DNA from: JAUILA01 sp050289805
GTDB taxonomy: Bacteria; Bacteroidota; Bacteroidia; Cytophagales; Cyclobacteriaceae
NCBI GenBank assembly: GCA_050289805.1
Contig: JBNKGL010000002.1
Location: forward strand, 269,184-333,183
DNA length: 64,000 nt
Reading direction: 5' to 3'
Below, piece by piece: positions 8,569 to 16,459 of this stretch; within the stretch, counting starts at the first letter, position 1; each line of letters begins with the position of its first letter. The translations under genes were made by a program, and so were the position numbers. The notes under the pieces were generated by a model, which did not search any database, had not been told where the DNA came from, and worked only from the letters and a program-made list of their open reading frames with translations.

Positions 8569-9176
8569 TGGTCTGCCTGTTTTCGTTCTTTGAATTCTTT
8601 CAGTTTATCTCCTGCTTTATAAGCAATTGCGTCACGGAATTGTTTCTCCGGCAGGGTATTCCAGATGATTTTATCCTCTTCATCATTGAATAATATGTCG
8701 GAAGTCTTCACGACCCAGACATTGTAAACCGGTTTGCCATCAATAAATTCCGGCTTGGCCAGGGATAAAGCACCCTGGTAACTTCTGGCCTCAACAGACC
8801 CTATGTGTTCATGCTGTTTGCCGCGCCTCATCAGATGGAAAACCTCATAAGACTCTGAAGGTCCGTCTGAATCATCTGCATCAGGTAAGGTTGAGTAAAT
8901 ATTCTGATCGTCTTCGGTGTACCCTGTCGTATAGACATTCCGGGTGTCTGCCACAAAAAGTCCTGTACAGGTTTGCCGTCTTGAAAACTGTTCTTTCGCA
9001 AACAGAAAGGCCATTTCTTCATTTGGGGCATGGACTGCACCAGTATGAATATAGGGCTTGTTCTCACGCAGCTGTGTAAATACTTCAAATGTACCCAGCT
9101 GGTCCATTGGTGCCTTGGGAGCCAGCTCTCCATTAAGTTCAGGAAGACGATTTACCCGGGGATCAAGTGATTTCAT
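8565..9176 (-). CDS. paaB: Phenylacetyl-CoA epoxidase subunit PaaB, tandem-domain form
   Basis: PaaB is normally about 95 residues. This protein has 203 and contains two successive PaaB-like units. The first begins at about residue 28 (FEVFTQLRENKPYIHTGAVH) and the second at about 108 (YEVFHLMRRGKQHEHIGSVE); both then follow the ALxLAKxxF/AFLFAKEQF pattern. PaaB bridges PaaA-PaaC heterodimers. A -7-like GATATTTG lies only 4 bases before the ATG at 9176, so either the message is leaderless or translation begins at the internal Met at about residue 24. The ORF overlaps paaC by four bases. A terminator separates it from paaA upstream. Confidence 0.9.
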   Translation of the reverse strand: MKSLDPRVNRLPELNGELAPKAPMDQLGTFEVFTQLRENKPYIHTGAVHAPNEEMAFLFAKEQFSRRQTCTGLFVADTRNVYTTGYTEDDQNIYSTLPDADDSDGPSESYEVFHLMRRGKQHEHIGSVEARSYQGALSLAKPEFIDGKPVYNVWVVKTSDILFNDEEDKIIWNTLPEKQFRDAIAYKAGDKLKEFKERKQADQ

Positions 9177-9263
9177 ACTGCAAATATCCGGGTTTTACGA
9201 ATGCTTTGCAATCGTTTTCGGAGGTTTACAGTGATCAACCGGGCAGTATTTCAAAAAGTGGGA

Positions 9264-9297
9264 AACAAAAAAACCCGTTGTATTCTCAACGGGTTTT
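9264..9297 (-). terminator. Intrinsic terminator after paaA
   Basis: A perfect 11-bp stem (AAAACCCGTTG at 9270-9280, a six-base loop, and its complement at 9287-9297) is followed on the minus strand by a run of seven T. It lies just after the paaA stop (9315) and before paaB (9176), so paaA and paaBCD are at least partly uncoupled. Confidence 0.85.
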
Positions 9298-9314
9298 GTA
9301 TTTCTGTCTATTGA

Positions 9315-10301
9315 TTAAACCAAAGGCCTTACATAATCGGTTTTGGGCGTCTGGAGTGCTTCCCGGACCCAGCGGCCACGCTCTTCAGCGGTCCTTCGAA
9401 CAGCCAGGCGTTCTGCGTTACATGGTCCGTCGCCATTAATTACTCGCTTGAATTCTTCCCAGTCCGGCTCTGTGTAATTCCACTTTCCGGTTTCCATATC
9501 TTTCTTCAGGTTGGGATCTGGAATAGTAAATCCAAGTTCCCATATCTTAGGAACGTACATGTCCAGAAACTGATTTCTCATATCATCGTTACTGGCCATC
9601 TTAACCTTCCACTTCATTAAAACCTCGGTATGCGCAGACATTTTGTCGGGAGGTCCGAAAAAGTGCATCATTGGTGCCCACCAGCGATCAATTGCTTCCT
9701 GCATCATCTGGCGTTGCTTCTTTGTACCTGACGCCATATGGATCACACAATGATGACCATATTTCAGGTGAAACGATTCTTCTGCACAAATACGGTCCAG
9801 TGCCCTGCAGTAGGGGCCATAGCTTCCGCGGGCGTTGGCCAGCTGATTCACAATGGCGCCGGCATCCACGAGCCAGCTGATAAAACAGGCATCCGCCCAG
9901 GTATAGGCAGGGTAATTGAATATATTTGAATATTTTGATTTGCCGTTGATCAGGTCATCGATCATGGCTTCCCTTGGCTTACCCAGCGTTTCTGCAGCGG
10001 CATAAAGCAGCTGGGCATGACCAACTTCGTCCTGAACTTTTGCCATGAGGGCAAGTTTTCTTCTGAAGCCGGGTGCGCGGGTAATCCATGTTCCTTCCGG
10101 TAATGCGCCAATAATTTCACTGTGGGCATGCTGCTCAATCATTCTGATCAGCTGCTTTCGGTAAAGTTCCGGCATCCAGTCGGTAGGCTCAATTTTCTCG
10201 CCCCGTTCAATACGGGCTTCAAATGCTTCAAGCTTTACCGGATCTTCATTTGTAAGATCTTTGCTGTTGACCGGTTCAAAAGTATTTCCTCCTCCGTACA
10301 T
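9315..10301 (-). CDS. paaA: Phenylacetyl-CoA epoxidase catalytic subunit PaaA
   Basis: 328 residues, ferritin-like diiron oxygenase. Iron ligands are visible as the helix containing HSEIIGALPEG (about 60-70), DEVGH (91-95) and AEESFHLKYGHH (about 172-183). The phenylacetyl-CoA-binding loops GFRRKLALMAKVQDE and GSYGPYCRALDRI are intact. PaaA catalyses epoxidation of the CoA-activated aromatic ring with PaaB, PaaC and a reductase. The ATG at 10301 sits inside a perfect 12-bp palindrome that could be the operator of the TetR gene just upstream. The gene is followed by a strong terminator. Confidence 0.96.
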   Translation of the reverse strand: MYGGGNTFEPVNSKDLTNEDPVKLEAFEARIERGEKIEPTDWMPELYRKQLIRMIEQHAHSEIIGALPEGTWITRAPGFRRKLALMAKVQDEVGHAQLLYAAAETLGKPREAMIDDLINGKSKYSNIFNYPAYTWADACFISWLVDAGAIVNQLANARGSYGPYCRALDRICAEESFHLKYGHHCVIHMASGTKKQRQMMQEAIDRWWAPMMHFFGPPDKMSAHTEVLMKWKVKMASNDDMRNQFLDMYVPKIWELGFTIPDPNLKKDMETGKWNYTEPDWEEFKRVINGDGPCNAERLAVRRTAEERGRWVREALQTPKTDYVRPLV

Positions 10302-10309
10302 ACGTATGT
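10298..10309. promoter_or_regulatory. Perfect palindrome over the paaA start, candidate TetR operator
   Basis: ACATACGTATGT is a perfect 12-bp palindrome that includes the paaA start codon (10299-10301). It lies in the 41-base gap between the TetR gene and paaA. A repressor bound here would block initiation of paaA. Assignment to the neighbouring TetR protein is inference. Confidence 0.4.
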
Positions 10310-10342
10310 GTTTGGTTATCGCAATAGTAACAAAAAAAGATG

Positions 10343-10921
10343 CTATTTCGTTTTCAATCCCTCAATTAACATGTCTGCAAGCTGATTTCCAAGTCTTTCG
10401 GGATCGATAATTCCTGCGGGGTCATACCAATGAGGCATCCAGTTCAGTGACGAAAATAAGGTCATGACCGCCAGCTTGGTATCTACCTTTTTAAATTCAC
10501 CGGTTCGAATGCCTCGTTCAATGATCCTCTTGAATCGATTTATATAATTTATTCTCAGAAGCAGAAAGTCACGCAGATACTTGTCGCTCAGGTGCCTGTG
10601 TTCATTCATGAAAACTGCCGACGCCGTAAGATTATCGGCCATTACTGCAATATGTCCCAGAATTCCTGCCCGCAACTGATCGGCATAATTGGATTGTCTG
10701 CTCTCCACAAGATCAAGGGAATCCATGAATTTTTCTGCCATGCCGAAACATAATATTCTAAGGATCTCTTCTTTTGACTTGATATGTGAATACAAACTGG
10801 CGGCCTCTATTCCCAACTCTGTCGCCAGGTCACGCATTGATGTTGCTGCATAGCCCCGTACCCTGAATAATTCAGCGGCAGTTTGTACGACCTGATCCTT
10901 TCTTGATTCGGGTAATGGCAT
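10343..10921 (-). CDS. TetR-family regulator, probable regulator of the paa genes (PaaR-like)
   Basis: 192 residues. The N-terminal HTH is clear (TAAELFRVRGYAATSMRDLATELGI, followed by SLYSHIKSKEEIL). The C-terminal helical ligand domain (FMNEHRHLSDKYLRDFLLLR, then LFSSLNWMPHWYDPAG) resembles TetR regulators of acyl-CoA and phenylacetate catabolism. It lies directly upstream of paaA on the same strand with 41 bases between. Inference: it senses phenylacetyl-CoA or an acyl-CoA and represses paaA through the palindrome at 10298-10309. The ATG at 10921 stands 4 bases after a consensus -7 box. Confidence 0.88.
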   Translation of the reverse strand: MPLPESRKDQVVQTAAELFRVRGYAATSMRDLATELGIEAASLYSHIKSKEEILRILCFGMAEKFMDSLDLVESRQSNYADQLRAGILGHIAVMADNLTASAVFMNEHRHLSDKYLRDFLLLRINYINRFKRIIERGIRTGEFKKVDTKLAVMTLFSSLNWMPHWYDPAGIIDPERLGNQLADMLIEGLKTK

Positions 10922-10925
10922 AATA

Positions 10926-10933
10926 CAAAAGTA
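10926..10933 (-). promoter_or_regulatory. -7 box of the TetR gene, possible leaderless start
   Basis: The minus strand reads TACTTTTG, a full TAnnTTTG match, followed by TATT and then the ATG at 10921. A TTTG that may be the -33 element is at 10951-10954 with a 17-bp spacer, slightly short of 19-20. The same eight bases recur at 10951-10958. Confidence 0.5.
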
Positions 10934-10964
10934 ATTATTCGTCAGTGAAGCAAAAGTATTTTAT

Positions 10965-10972
10965 TAGTTTTG
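10965..10972 (+). promoter_or_regulatory. Candidate -7 box for the 10987 membrane protein gene
   Basis: TAGTTTTG matches TAnnTTTG and lies 14 bases before the ATG at 10987. It falls inside the longer GTG-started reading from 10945, which argues for the ATG start. Confidence 0.4.
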
Positions 10973-10986
10973 ATCCGGATAAAGAT

Positions 10987-11484
10987 ATGGGATTTAAAAA
11001 TATACGAACCTTTCATGAAAAGGTGAATAATATATTTCACCTGACGCTGGCATTGCCGCTGTTGCCGATGGGGTATATTTTCCTGGAATCGAACCATAAT
11101 GGCTGGCAACCTCCAATGGCACAGCATCAACTTGTCATCATTTTTTCAATATTATCAGCACTTCTGGTTGCGGGATTCATTTACGCTCACTTCCGGGGAA
11201 ACCTGGAAAAAGTTAGGGAAGAGGACGGATTGACGTCGCAGTTTTCAGCCTTGTTTAAGGAATACAGAAAACTCTATCTTGGAAGCCTTGTGGCGTCGCT
11301 GTTGTTAGCACTTGGATATTACTTAACCGGATCGGATTATGTAATCGGCACTTATGTTGTACTGCTGTTTGCTCTTTCCCTGATCAGGCCGTACAAGGAT
11401 CATTACATACGTGACCTCCAATTGACTAAGGACGTTGCAATGGAAGTGAGAAAGATGACTCTTCAGCTTGATGAGGATCATTAA
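10987..11484 (+). CDS. Small integral membrane protein of unknown function
   Basis: About 165 residues from the ATG at 10987. The frame is open back to a GTG at 10945, adding 14 polar residues, but a promoter-like box lies within that extension. Four hydrophobic segments are visible: two in the first half (LALPLLPMGYIFL and LVIIFSILSALLVAGFIYA) and two in the second (LYLGSLVASLLLALGYYL and VIGTYVVLLFALSLI). A basic and acidic linker separates the pairs. The tail RPYKDHYIRDLQLT is followed by a charged C-terminus. I do not recognise the family. It is divergent from the TetR gene and may share its control region. Confidence 0.7.
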   Translation: MGFKNIRTFHEKVNNIFHLTLALPLLPMGYIFLESNHNGWQPPMAQHQLVIIFSILSALLVAGFIYAHFRGNLEKVREEDGLTSQFSALFKEYRKLYLGSLVASLLLALGYYLTGSDYVIGTYVVLLFALSLIRPYKDHYIRDLQLTKDVAMEVRKMTLQLDEDH

Positions 11485-11620
11485 ACATGGAAAGTACAGA
11501 TACTGCCTCTTCAGTATTTCGGATAAACTCGAAATAAAAAGCGGCCGCTATCATCACCGCGAGGATAATTCCGATTAAAATTATAAGTTGTTGCTTTTGT
11601 TGTTTGGTCACGATGTACAT
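11426..11620 (-). CDS. Putative small single-pass membrane protein
   Basis: Up to 64 residues from the ATG at 11620 (another ATG in frame at 11635). A lysine/glutamine-rich start (TKQQKQQ) precedes one strongly hydrophobic helix (LIILIGIILAVMIAAAFYF) and a polar tail, a convincing topology for a small inner-membrane protein. The last 59 bases overlap the 3' end of the convergent gene. It fills most of an otherwise empty 187-base gap. No family is recognised and no good promoter is seen, so it may be spurious. Confidence 0.4.
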   Translation of the reverse strand: MYIVTKQQKQQLIILIGIILAVMIAAAFYFEFIRNTEEAVSVLSMFNDPHQAEESSFSLPLQRP

Positions 11621-11671
11621 ATGTTGAGCGTACAATTTATCTAGAGACCCGTTGCTTCAAGAATTGGTTGT

Positions 11672-12355
11672 ATGCAAACCGCTGAAATTTCCATATCCGT
11701 CATTATACCAACCCTCAACGAAGAGTCAATGCTGCCGGGTTTGCTGGAAACGATATTGGCTGAACGGGCAAATGTTGAAATTATTGTTGCCGACGGTGGG
11801 AGCACAGACTTGACCCGGGTAATCTGCAATCAATTTGGAGTGACATTAATTCAGTCCGAAGGAGGTAGGGCGGGCCAGATGAATGCAGGTGCTGAAACGG
11901 CATCCGGAGAAATATTGTTTTTTGTTCATGCCGACAGTCGGTTGCCTTCCAACTGGACCGATCAGATTATGAGATTGCTTGCTACTGATGTCATTGCGGG
12001 ATCTTTTTCGCTCGATTTTGATGACCGGACTGCGCTCCTGAATTTTTATGCGAGGCTCAGTACCGTTAATCACTCTCTTTTTACCTATGGCGACCAGGGA
12101 CTTTTTCTTTACAAAAGCACTTTTGAAAAGACTGGCGGATTTGCCCTGATTCCGATCATGGAAGATGTTGAAATTTTAAAGCGTCTCAGGCGAATGGGCC
12201 GTGTGGTAAAGGCCGGGAGCAGTATCATTACGTCATCCCGTCGTTTCAAAAAGAACGGTCCACTGGTCCAGCAGTTGAAAAATATAGGCCTGGTCCTGGC
12301 TTATAAAGCAGGGGTTTCTCCTTCATGGCTTCAGAAATTTTATCCGTATAATTGA
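11672..12355 (+). CDS. GT2-family glycosyltransferase, TIGR04283-like
   Basis: 227 residues with a GT-A fold start (ISVIIPTLNEESMLPGLLETI), a nucleotide-sugar DxD-like site (FVHADSRLP) and the GRAGQMNAGA stretch characteristic of the TIGR04283 subfamily. Databases often label that subfamily as an arsenosugar-type glycosyltransferase; the name is not proof of function. There is no membrane segment, so it is cytosolic or peripheral. The usual TIGR04282 partner and radical-SAM gene are absent. It is the first of the glycan-related genes and ends 30 bases before the next. Confidence 0.87.
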   Translation: MQTAEISISVIIPTLNEESMLPGLLETILAERANVEIIVADGGSTDLTRVICNQFGVTLIQSEGGRAGQMNAGAETASGEILFFVHADSRLPSNWTDQIMRLLATDVIAGSFSLDFDDRTALLNFYARLSTVNHSLFTYGDQGLFLYKSTFEKTGGFALIPIMEDVEILKRLRRMGRVVKAGSSIITSSRRFKKNGPLVQQLKNIGLVLAYKAGVSPSWLQKFYPYN

Positions 12356-12372
12356 ATAAATCAACAGGCTCC

Positions 12373-12380
12373 TATCTTTG
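12373..12380 (+). promoter_or_regulatory. -7 box directly before the GT4 gene, possible leaderless start
   Basis: TATCTTTG matches TAnnTTTG and ends 5 bases before the ATG at 12386. An ATTG (12351-12354) lies 18 bp upstream. With a start site a few bases after the box, the message would begin at or next to the start codon. Confidence 0.5.
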
Positions 12381-12385
12381 CGACC

Positions 12386-13666
12386 ATGAAAACCGTGCTG
12401 ATCATCACGTATTATTGGCCCCCCAGTGGCGGAAGCGGAGTACAGCGCTGGTTGAAGTTTGCTAATTACCTCGAAGAGCTGGGCTGGCACCCGGTTATCC
12501 TTACTCCTGAGAATCCACAATTCGACATGAAGGACGAATCCCTGGAACAGGAGGTTAATGAAAATATAGAAGTCCTGCGAATTCCCATCTGGGAACCTTA
12601 TCAGCTTTTCCAAAAATTAAAGGGGACTAAAAATCTTACCCAGGGAAATACATCGGGCTCGGTATCGCCTGTCGCTAAATTCATTCGGGGAAATTTCTTT
12701 TTACCGGATCCAAGAGTATTTTGGAGAAGGCCGGCAGTACGGTTTATGAAAGAGTTTCTGAAAAACCGCCATATCGATTTTATGATTACCACCGGGCCTC
12801 CTCACAGCATGCATTTAATCGGACTCTCTCTGAAACGCAAATTTAAGATCCCATGGTTAGCGGATTTTCGTGATCCGTGGAGTGATTGGGATATGCTGGA
12901 TGAATTTCACACCTCCGGACCTGCACGTTCAATTCACCGGAAAATGGAAAAGAAAGTGGCAGACGCAGCGGATGTTTTATTGACTGTAAGTCAGACCTGG
13001 GCTGAAAATCTCGAAAGGAGATACGGAAAACCCGTAGCGGTGATAACGAATGGCTTTGATACGGCCGACTTTAAAAGTTCAGAAAGCGAAACTCCCAACA
13101 GATTCATACTGGCGCATTTCGGACTCATAAATCAGTTTCGTCATGCTCCGGCCTTCTGGAATGCGCTTGGTAATCTTTGTAATCAGGATCCCGCGTTCAG
13201 GGAAGAGCTTAAGGTTGATCTTTACGGGGTAATGGACCCTGAGATTGAATCTTACATCAAAGATTGGGATGAATCGGGGAATCATGTTTGGATTCACGGA
13301 AGTGTATCTCACAAAGAAGTTATCGAGAAATACAGGAATGCTGCGGTGGTCCTGATGTTTATGAATAAATCGGTAAATGCCCGCGGACACATACCCGGTA
13401 AGCTGTTCGAATATCTCTCCGCCCGTAAGCCAATTTTGGCCCTTGGAGATCCGGAAGGCGACGCCGCCCGAATTATCCGTGATTCAGGGGCGGGGGTAGT
13501 GGTAAGATGGGACGATCAGGAAAGTATCCAAAATACTTTGCAATCATTGTTCAAAGCTTTCAGAAATAATTCATTACCCGTTCCTGACAATGAATCTGTC
13601 AGGAAATTTTCCCGGAAAGAACTAACACAGCAACTTGTATCACTTTTAAATCAACATGCAGGCTGA
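12386..13666 (+). CDS. GT4-family glycosyltransferase
   Basis: 426 residues, GT-B fold. The N-terminal domain opens with YYWPPSGGSGVQRWLKFANYL, an acceptor-side loop common in GT4 enzymes. The C-terminal donor domain has HIPGKLFEYLSARKPILALG followed by a glycine-rich GDAARIIRDSGAGVVV stretch, the EX7E-like nucleotide-sugar region. It transfers a sugar from a nucleotide donor during surface glycan synthesis. Sugar specificity cannot be inferred. Its end overlaps the next gene by 11 bases (13656-13666). Confidence 0.9.
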   Translation: MKTVLIITYYWPPSGGSGVQRWLKFANYLEELGWHPVILTPENPQFDMKDESLEQEVNENIEVLRIPIWEPYQLFQKLKGTKNLTQGNTSGSVSPVAKFIRGNFFLPDPRVFWRRPAVRFMKEFLKNRHIDFMITTGPPHSMHLIGLSLKRKFKIPWLADFRDPWSDWDMLDEFHTSGPARSIHRKMEKKVADAADVLLTVSQTWAENLERRYGKPVAVITNGFDTADFKSSESETPNRFILAHFGLINQFRHAPAFWNALGNLCNQDPAFREELKVDLYGVMDPEIESYIKDWDESGNHVWIHGSVSHKEVIEKYRNAAVVLMFMNKSVNARGHIPGKLFEYLSARKPILALGDPEGDAARIIRDSGAGVVVRWDDQESIQNTLQSLFKAFRNNSLPVPDNESVRKFSRKELTQQLVSLLNQHAG

Positions 13667-14768
13667 CGACAACCATATACCATTTTTTGATTTGTCAAGG
13701 CAGGGGACAGCATACGTTACCAAGTGGATAGGGGAGATTGAGCCCATCATCCGCTCCGGTAAATTCCTTGCCGGACCAAAAGTGCCTGAATTTGAAAGTT
13801 CGTTTGGTTCCTGGCTGCGGTCGCAGCATGTAATCGGATGTGCCAGCGGATCGGATGCATTGGAGCTGGTACTTCGCGCCTGGGAGATTGGTCTGGGCGA
13901 TGAAGTGATCGTGCAGGCAAACACATGGGTATCGGATGCTGAAGCAGTGCTGCTTACCGGAGCCACGCCGGTTTTTATTGATGTCGATGAGAATTCCGGT
14001 CAGCTTAATCCTGCTGAACTGGAGTCCCTGATTTCAGAAAAAACAAAGGTGATCATTGCAGTGCACATGTATGGGTCCTGTTGTGAGATTGATCCTATCC
14101 TGAATATTGCAAGGCAAAGAGGAATATTCGTCCTTGAGGACTGCGCACATTCGATAGGGCTGCAAACTGATAATGGGATGGCGGGGACGCTGGCTGATGC
14201 TGCTGTGTTCAGCTTTTATCCTACGAAAAACCTGGGTGCATTTGGTGATGCCGGATGCGTAGCGACGTCTGATCCTGAACTTGCAGAGCGGGTTAGGTTA
14301 ATAAGGGATCATGGTCAGCCAAATAAGGACACCCATTTGATGGTAGGTAAAACAAGTCGGATGGATGAACTTCAGGCAGCGATTTTAATCAGGAAACTGG
14401 ACTTTATCAATGAATTGAACCAGCGCCGTCATCAGATAGCAACAAGTCTGGCCTCGGCTATTCAAAAAAATCCATTTCTTGATATGGGTTTTGAGTTGTC
14501 TGAGAATTCAGTGGTTCATTTATTTATACTTCAGACAAATTCGAGAGATGAATTTATTCGTTATATGGCGGGCAGAGGCATAGGCACTGCCATTCATTAT
14601 CCGTTACCGATTCCACTTACACCTGCTTTTCAGGCTGGAAAATACCGGGGTAATTGGAAAATTTCCGAAAGGAGAGCGGCGTCCATTGTTTCACTTCCTG
14701 TTTTCCCGGAATTAACCGATGAGGAGATTGAGAGGATCATTGCAGCGATCGCAGAATATCAGGGGTAG
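13656..14768 (+). CDS. DegT/DnrJ/EryC1/StrS-family sugar aminotransferase
   Basis: 370 residues, PLP-dependent fold. Visible family markers are IPFFDLSRQ at the start, CASGSDALELVLRAW (phosphate-binding region), DCAHSIGLQ (Asp contacting PLP) and FYPTKNLGAFGDAGCV with the catalytic lysine. The closest described types convert keto-sugar nucleotides to amino sugars (FdtB/QdtB-like, giving 3-amino-3,6-dideoxyhexoses). The glucose-dehydratase and isomerase that would make its substrate are not in the window. Co-translated with the GT4 gene. Convergent with the next gene, 3 bases apart. Confidence 0.92.
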   Translation: MQADDNHIPFFDLSRQGTAYVTKWIGEIEPIIRSGKFLAGPKVPEFESSFGSWLRSQHVIGCASGSDALELVLRAWEIGLGDEVIVQANTWVSDAEAVLLTGATPVFIDVDENSGQLNPAELESLISEKTKVIIAVHMYGSCCEIDPILNIARQRGIFVLEDCAHSIGLQTDNGMAGTLADAAVFSFYPTKNLGAFGDAGCVATSDPELAERVRLIRDHGQPNKDTHLMVGKTSRMDELQAAILIRKLDFINELNQRRHQIATSLASAIQKNPFLDMGFELSENSVVHLFILQTNSRDEFIRYMAGRGIGTAIHYPLPIPLTPAFQAGKYRGNWKISERRAASIVSLPVFPELTDEEIERIIAAIAEYQG

Positions 14769-14771
14769 TAA

Positions 14772-15407
14772 TCAGGGCTTGAACCAGAATGTTGTATCGG
14801 TGAGGCCAGTGGTGGTATTCACCATTTTCCAGTCTTTCAGCAAATCGAATATTTCAGAATAGTATTCTCGTTCCGAATTATCAAGAACCAGAATTCCGCC
14901 GGATTTGAGTCTTGGAATAGCATTTTTACAGCATTTCACCCGGTTACGGCCATCCACAAGGATGAAATCAAAGGAGTTTTCGGGATACTGCAGAATTACA
15001 TTACTATATGCTGTATAGTCCGGTTTTCCATTGATATTTTCGGCAGCTACGAATTTGTAGGTGACATTGGATAACCCGCTGATCTGGCTTTTAACTTTTT
15101 GGTGCCAGCCTTCGTGGTGTTCAACACTTACAAGTTTGTTGAGCAGCTTTGCAAAGAATAGTGTACTCTTTCCGCTTCCGTATTCAAACCCGTCCATTTC
15201 TTTGTTCAGAACTGCTTTGAAAATTTCGATCGAAGCAGGCGATGTCCAGGGAACACTTCCCATTAAAAGCCGTGAGGTTCTGGTGTAAACCTTGAGTGCG
15301 GGACGCAATATTCTGAATGCCAGGTAGGGAATTTGAGCTGTCTTATAATTTTTTTTGGTAAAATAACTTCTGCCAGCAATATCTTTGGCGATCGAATACT
15401 TATCCAT
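14772..15407 (-). CDS. SAM-dependent methyltransferase-like protein
   Basis: 211 residues with a Rossmann-like class I methyltransferase core: the glycine motif FEYGSGKSTLFFA (about 74-86), the acidic end of strand 2 (VSVEHHEGW), FDFILVDGRNRV and a strand-5 GGILVLDNSER. The overall pattern is that of Methyltransf_24-like proteins in glycan clusters. It may methylate a sugar or another small molecule. It is divergent from the sulfotransferase gene, 23 bases away, so the promoters of both must lie in or across each other's 5' ends. Confidence 0.8.
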   Translation of the reverse strand: MDKYSIAKDIAGRSYFTKKNYKTAQIPYLAFRILRPALKVYTRTSRLLMGSVPWTSPASIEIFKAVLNKEMDGFEYGSGKSTLFFAKLLNKLVSVEHHEGWHQKVKSQISGLSNVTYKFVAAENINGKPDYTAYSNVILQYPENSFDFILVDGRNRVKCCKNAIPRLKSGGILVLDNSEREYYSEIFDLLKDWKMVNTTTGLTDTTFWFKP

Positions 15408-15430
15408 AGTTTTAATAAAAATGTTTCTTT

Positions 15431-16342
15431 ATGGCGTCGGAAAAGCCTGATTTTTTAATCGCAGGTACTGCCAAGGCAGGAACCACATCCCTGTATCATT
15501 ACCTGAATCAGCATCCGGATATATTTATGTCGCCAGTGAAAGAACCCGATTATTTTGGCGGGCATTTTTGGAAATTACCTTTGCAACACGTTTCCGGGGC
15601 AAATCCGAAGATACAAATTTATCAGGATTGGACTGAATACCTATCATTGTTTAAGGATGCCGGGAATAAATTAAAAGGGGAGGCCAGTCCGAGCACATTT
15701 TTTTACTATGAACAATCCATTCCTGAGATCAAAAAACGGTTGGGGGATCCGAAGATCATTATTATTTTACGCGACCCCGTCGACAGGGCGTACAGTCATT
15801 ACACGTTTAAAAAACGGGATGATAAGGAGGACCTTTCATTTTCCGAAGCCCTGGATGCAGAAGAACAGAGAGAACTGGAAAACTATCATTATGGATATTT
15901 CTATAAAGCCCTCGGGTTTTATTCAATGCGGGTACAGGCCTTCCTGACTGAATTTACAAATGTTCAAATAATTCTCTTTGATGAATTACGTGCGGATCCG
16001 AAAGGTGTGATCAGGGAAACCTATAAATTTTTAGGGGTTTCTGAGGATTTTGAACCTTCTTTGGATATGGTATATAATGTATCGGGAAAGCCTAAGATGA
16101 AAGGGTTAAATAAATTCCTGCGCCAGAAAAACCGCTTTCGCGACCTGATGAGACCTGTTTTAGATTTGTTTCTTTCTGAAAAGACCAAAACAAATCTTAT
16201 GGAACGAATTAATCAAATCAACACTTCACCAAAAGATCCGCTGGATGAATTCATGGCTTCTAAACTATCTGATTTATACAGGTCGGATATAGAGCAACTG
16301 CAGCGCGTTTTGAATCGCGACCTGTCACACTGGATCAGGTAG
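15431..16342 (+). CDS. Sulfotransferase (PAPS-dependent, Sulfotransfer_1-like)
   Basis: 303 residues. The 5'-phosphosulfate loop is AGTAKAGTTSLYHYL (about 11-25) and the 3'-phosphate site is IIIILRDPVDRAYSHYTFKK (about 111-130), both as in carbohydrate sulfotransferases. It transfers sulfate from PAPS to an acceptor. In this context the acceptor is probably a surface polysaccharide or glycolipid, which is inference. Sulfated surface glycans are plausible in a marine-type bacterium, but habitat is not shown by the sequence. Confidence 0.88.
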   Translation: MASEKPDFLIAGTAKAGTTSLYHYLNQHPDIFMSPVKEPDYFGGHFWKLPLQHVSGANPKIQIYQDWTEYLSLFKDAGNKLKGEASPSTFFYYEQSIPEIKKRLGDPKIIIILRDPVDRAYSHYTFKKRDDKEDLSFSEALDAEEQRELENYHYGYFYKALGFYSMRVQAFLTEFTNVQIILFDELRADPKGVIRETYKFLGVSEDFEPSLDMVYNVSGKPKMKGLNKFLRQKNRFRDLMRPVLDLFLSEKTKTNLMERINQINTSPKDPLDEFMASKLSDLYRSDIEQLQRVLNRDLSHWIR

Positions 16343-16410
16343 TTGTTATAATGGGATGGATATTTGTCTTAGAAAAACAGGCTGGCGCTTGAAAGGCGTC
16401 ATAGGATATC

Positions 16411-16430
16411 TTCCCCGGGTATATGGGGAA
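16411..16430. other. Short hairpin between the sulfotransferase and GT4 genes
   Basis: TTCCCC and GGGGAA are separated by 8 bases. There is no U-tract on the plus strand, so it is at best a weak terminator of the sulfotransferase gene. The remainder of the 117-base gap shows nothing recognisable. Confidence 0.3.
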
Positions 16431-16459
16431 AAGTTGTTAATTAATATTATACTCGCTTT

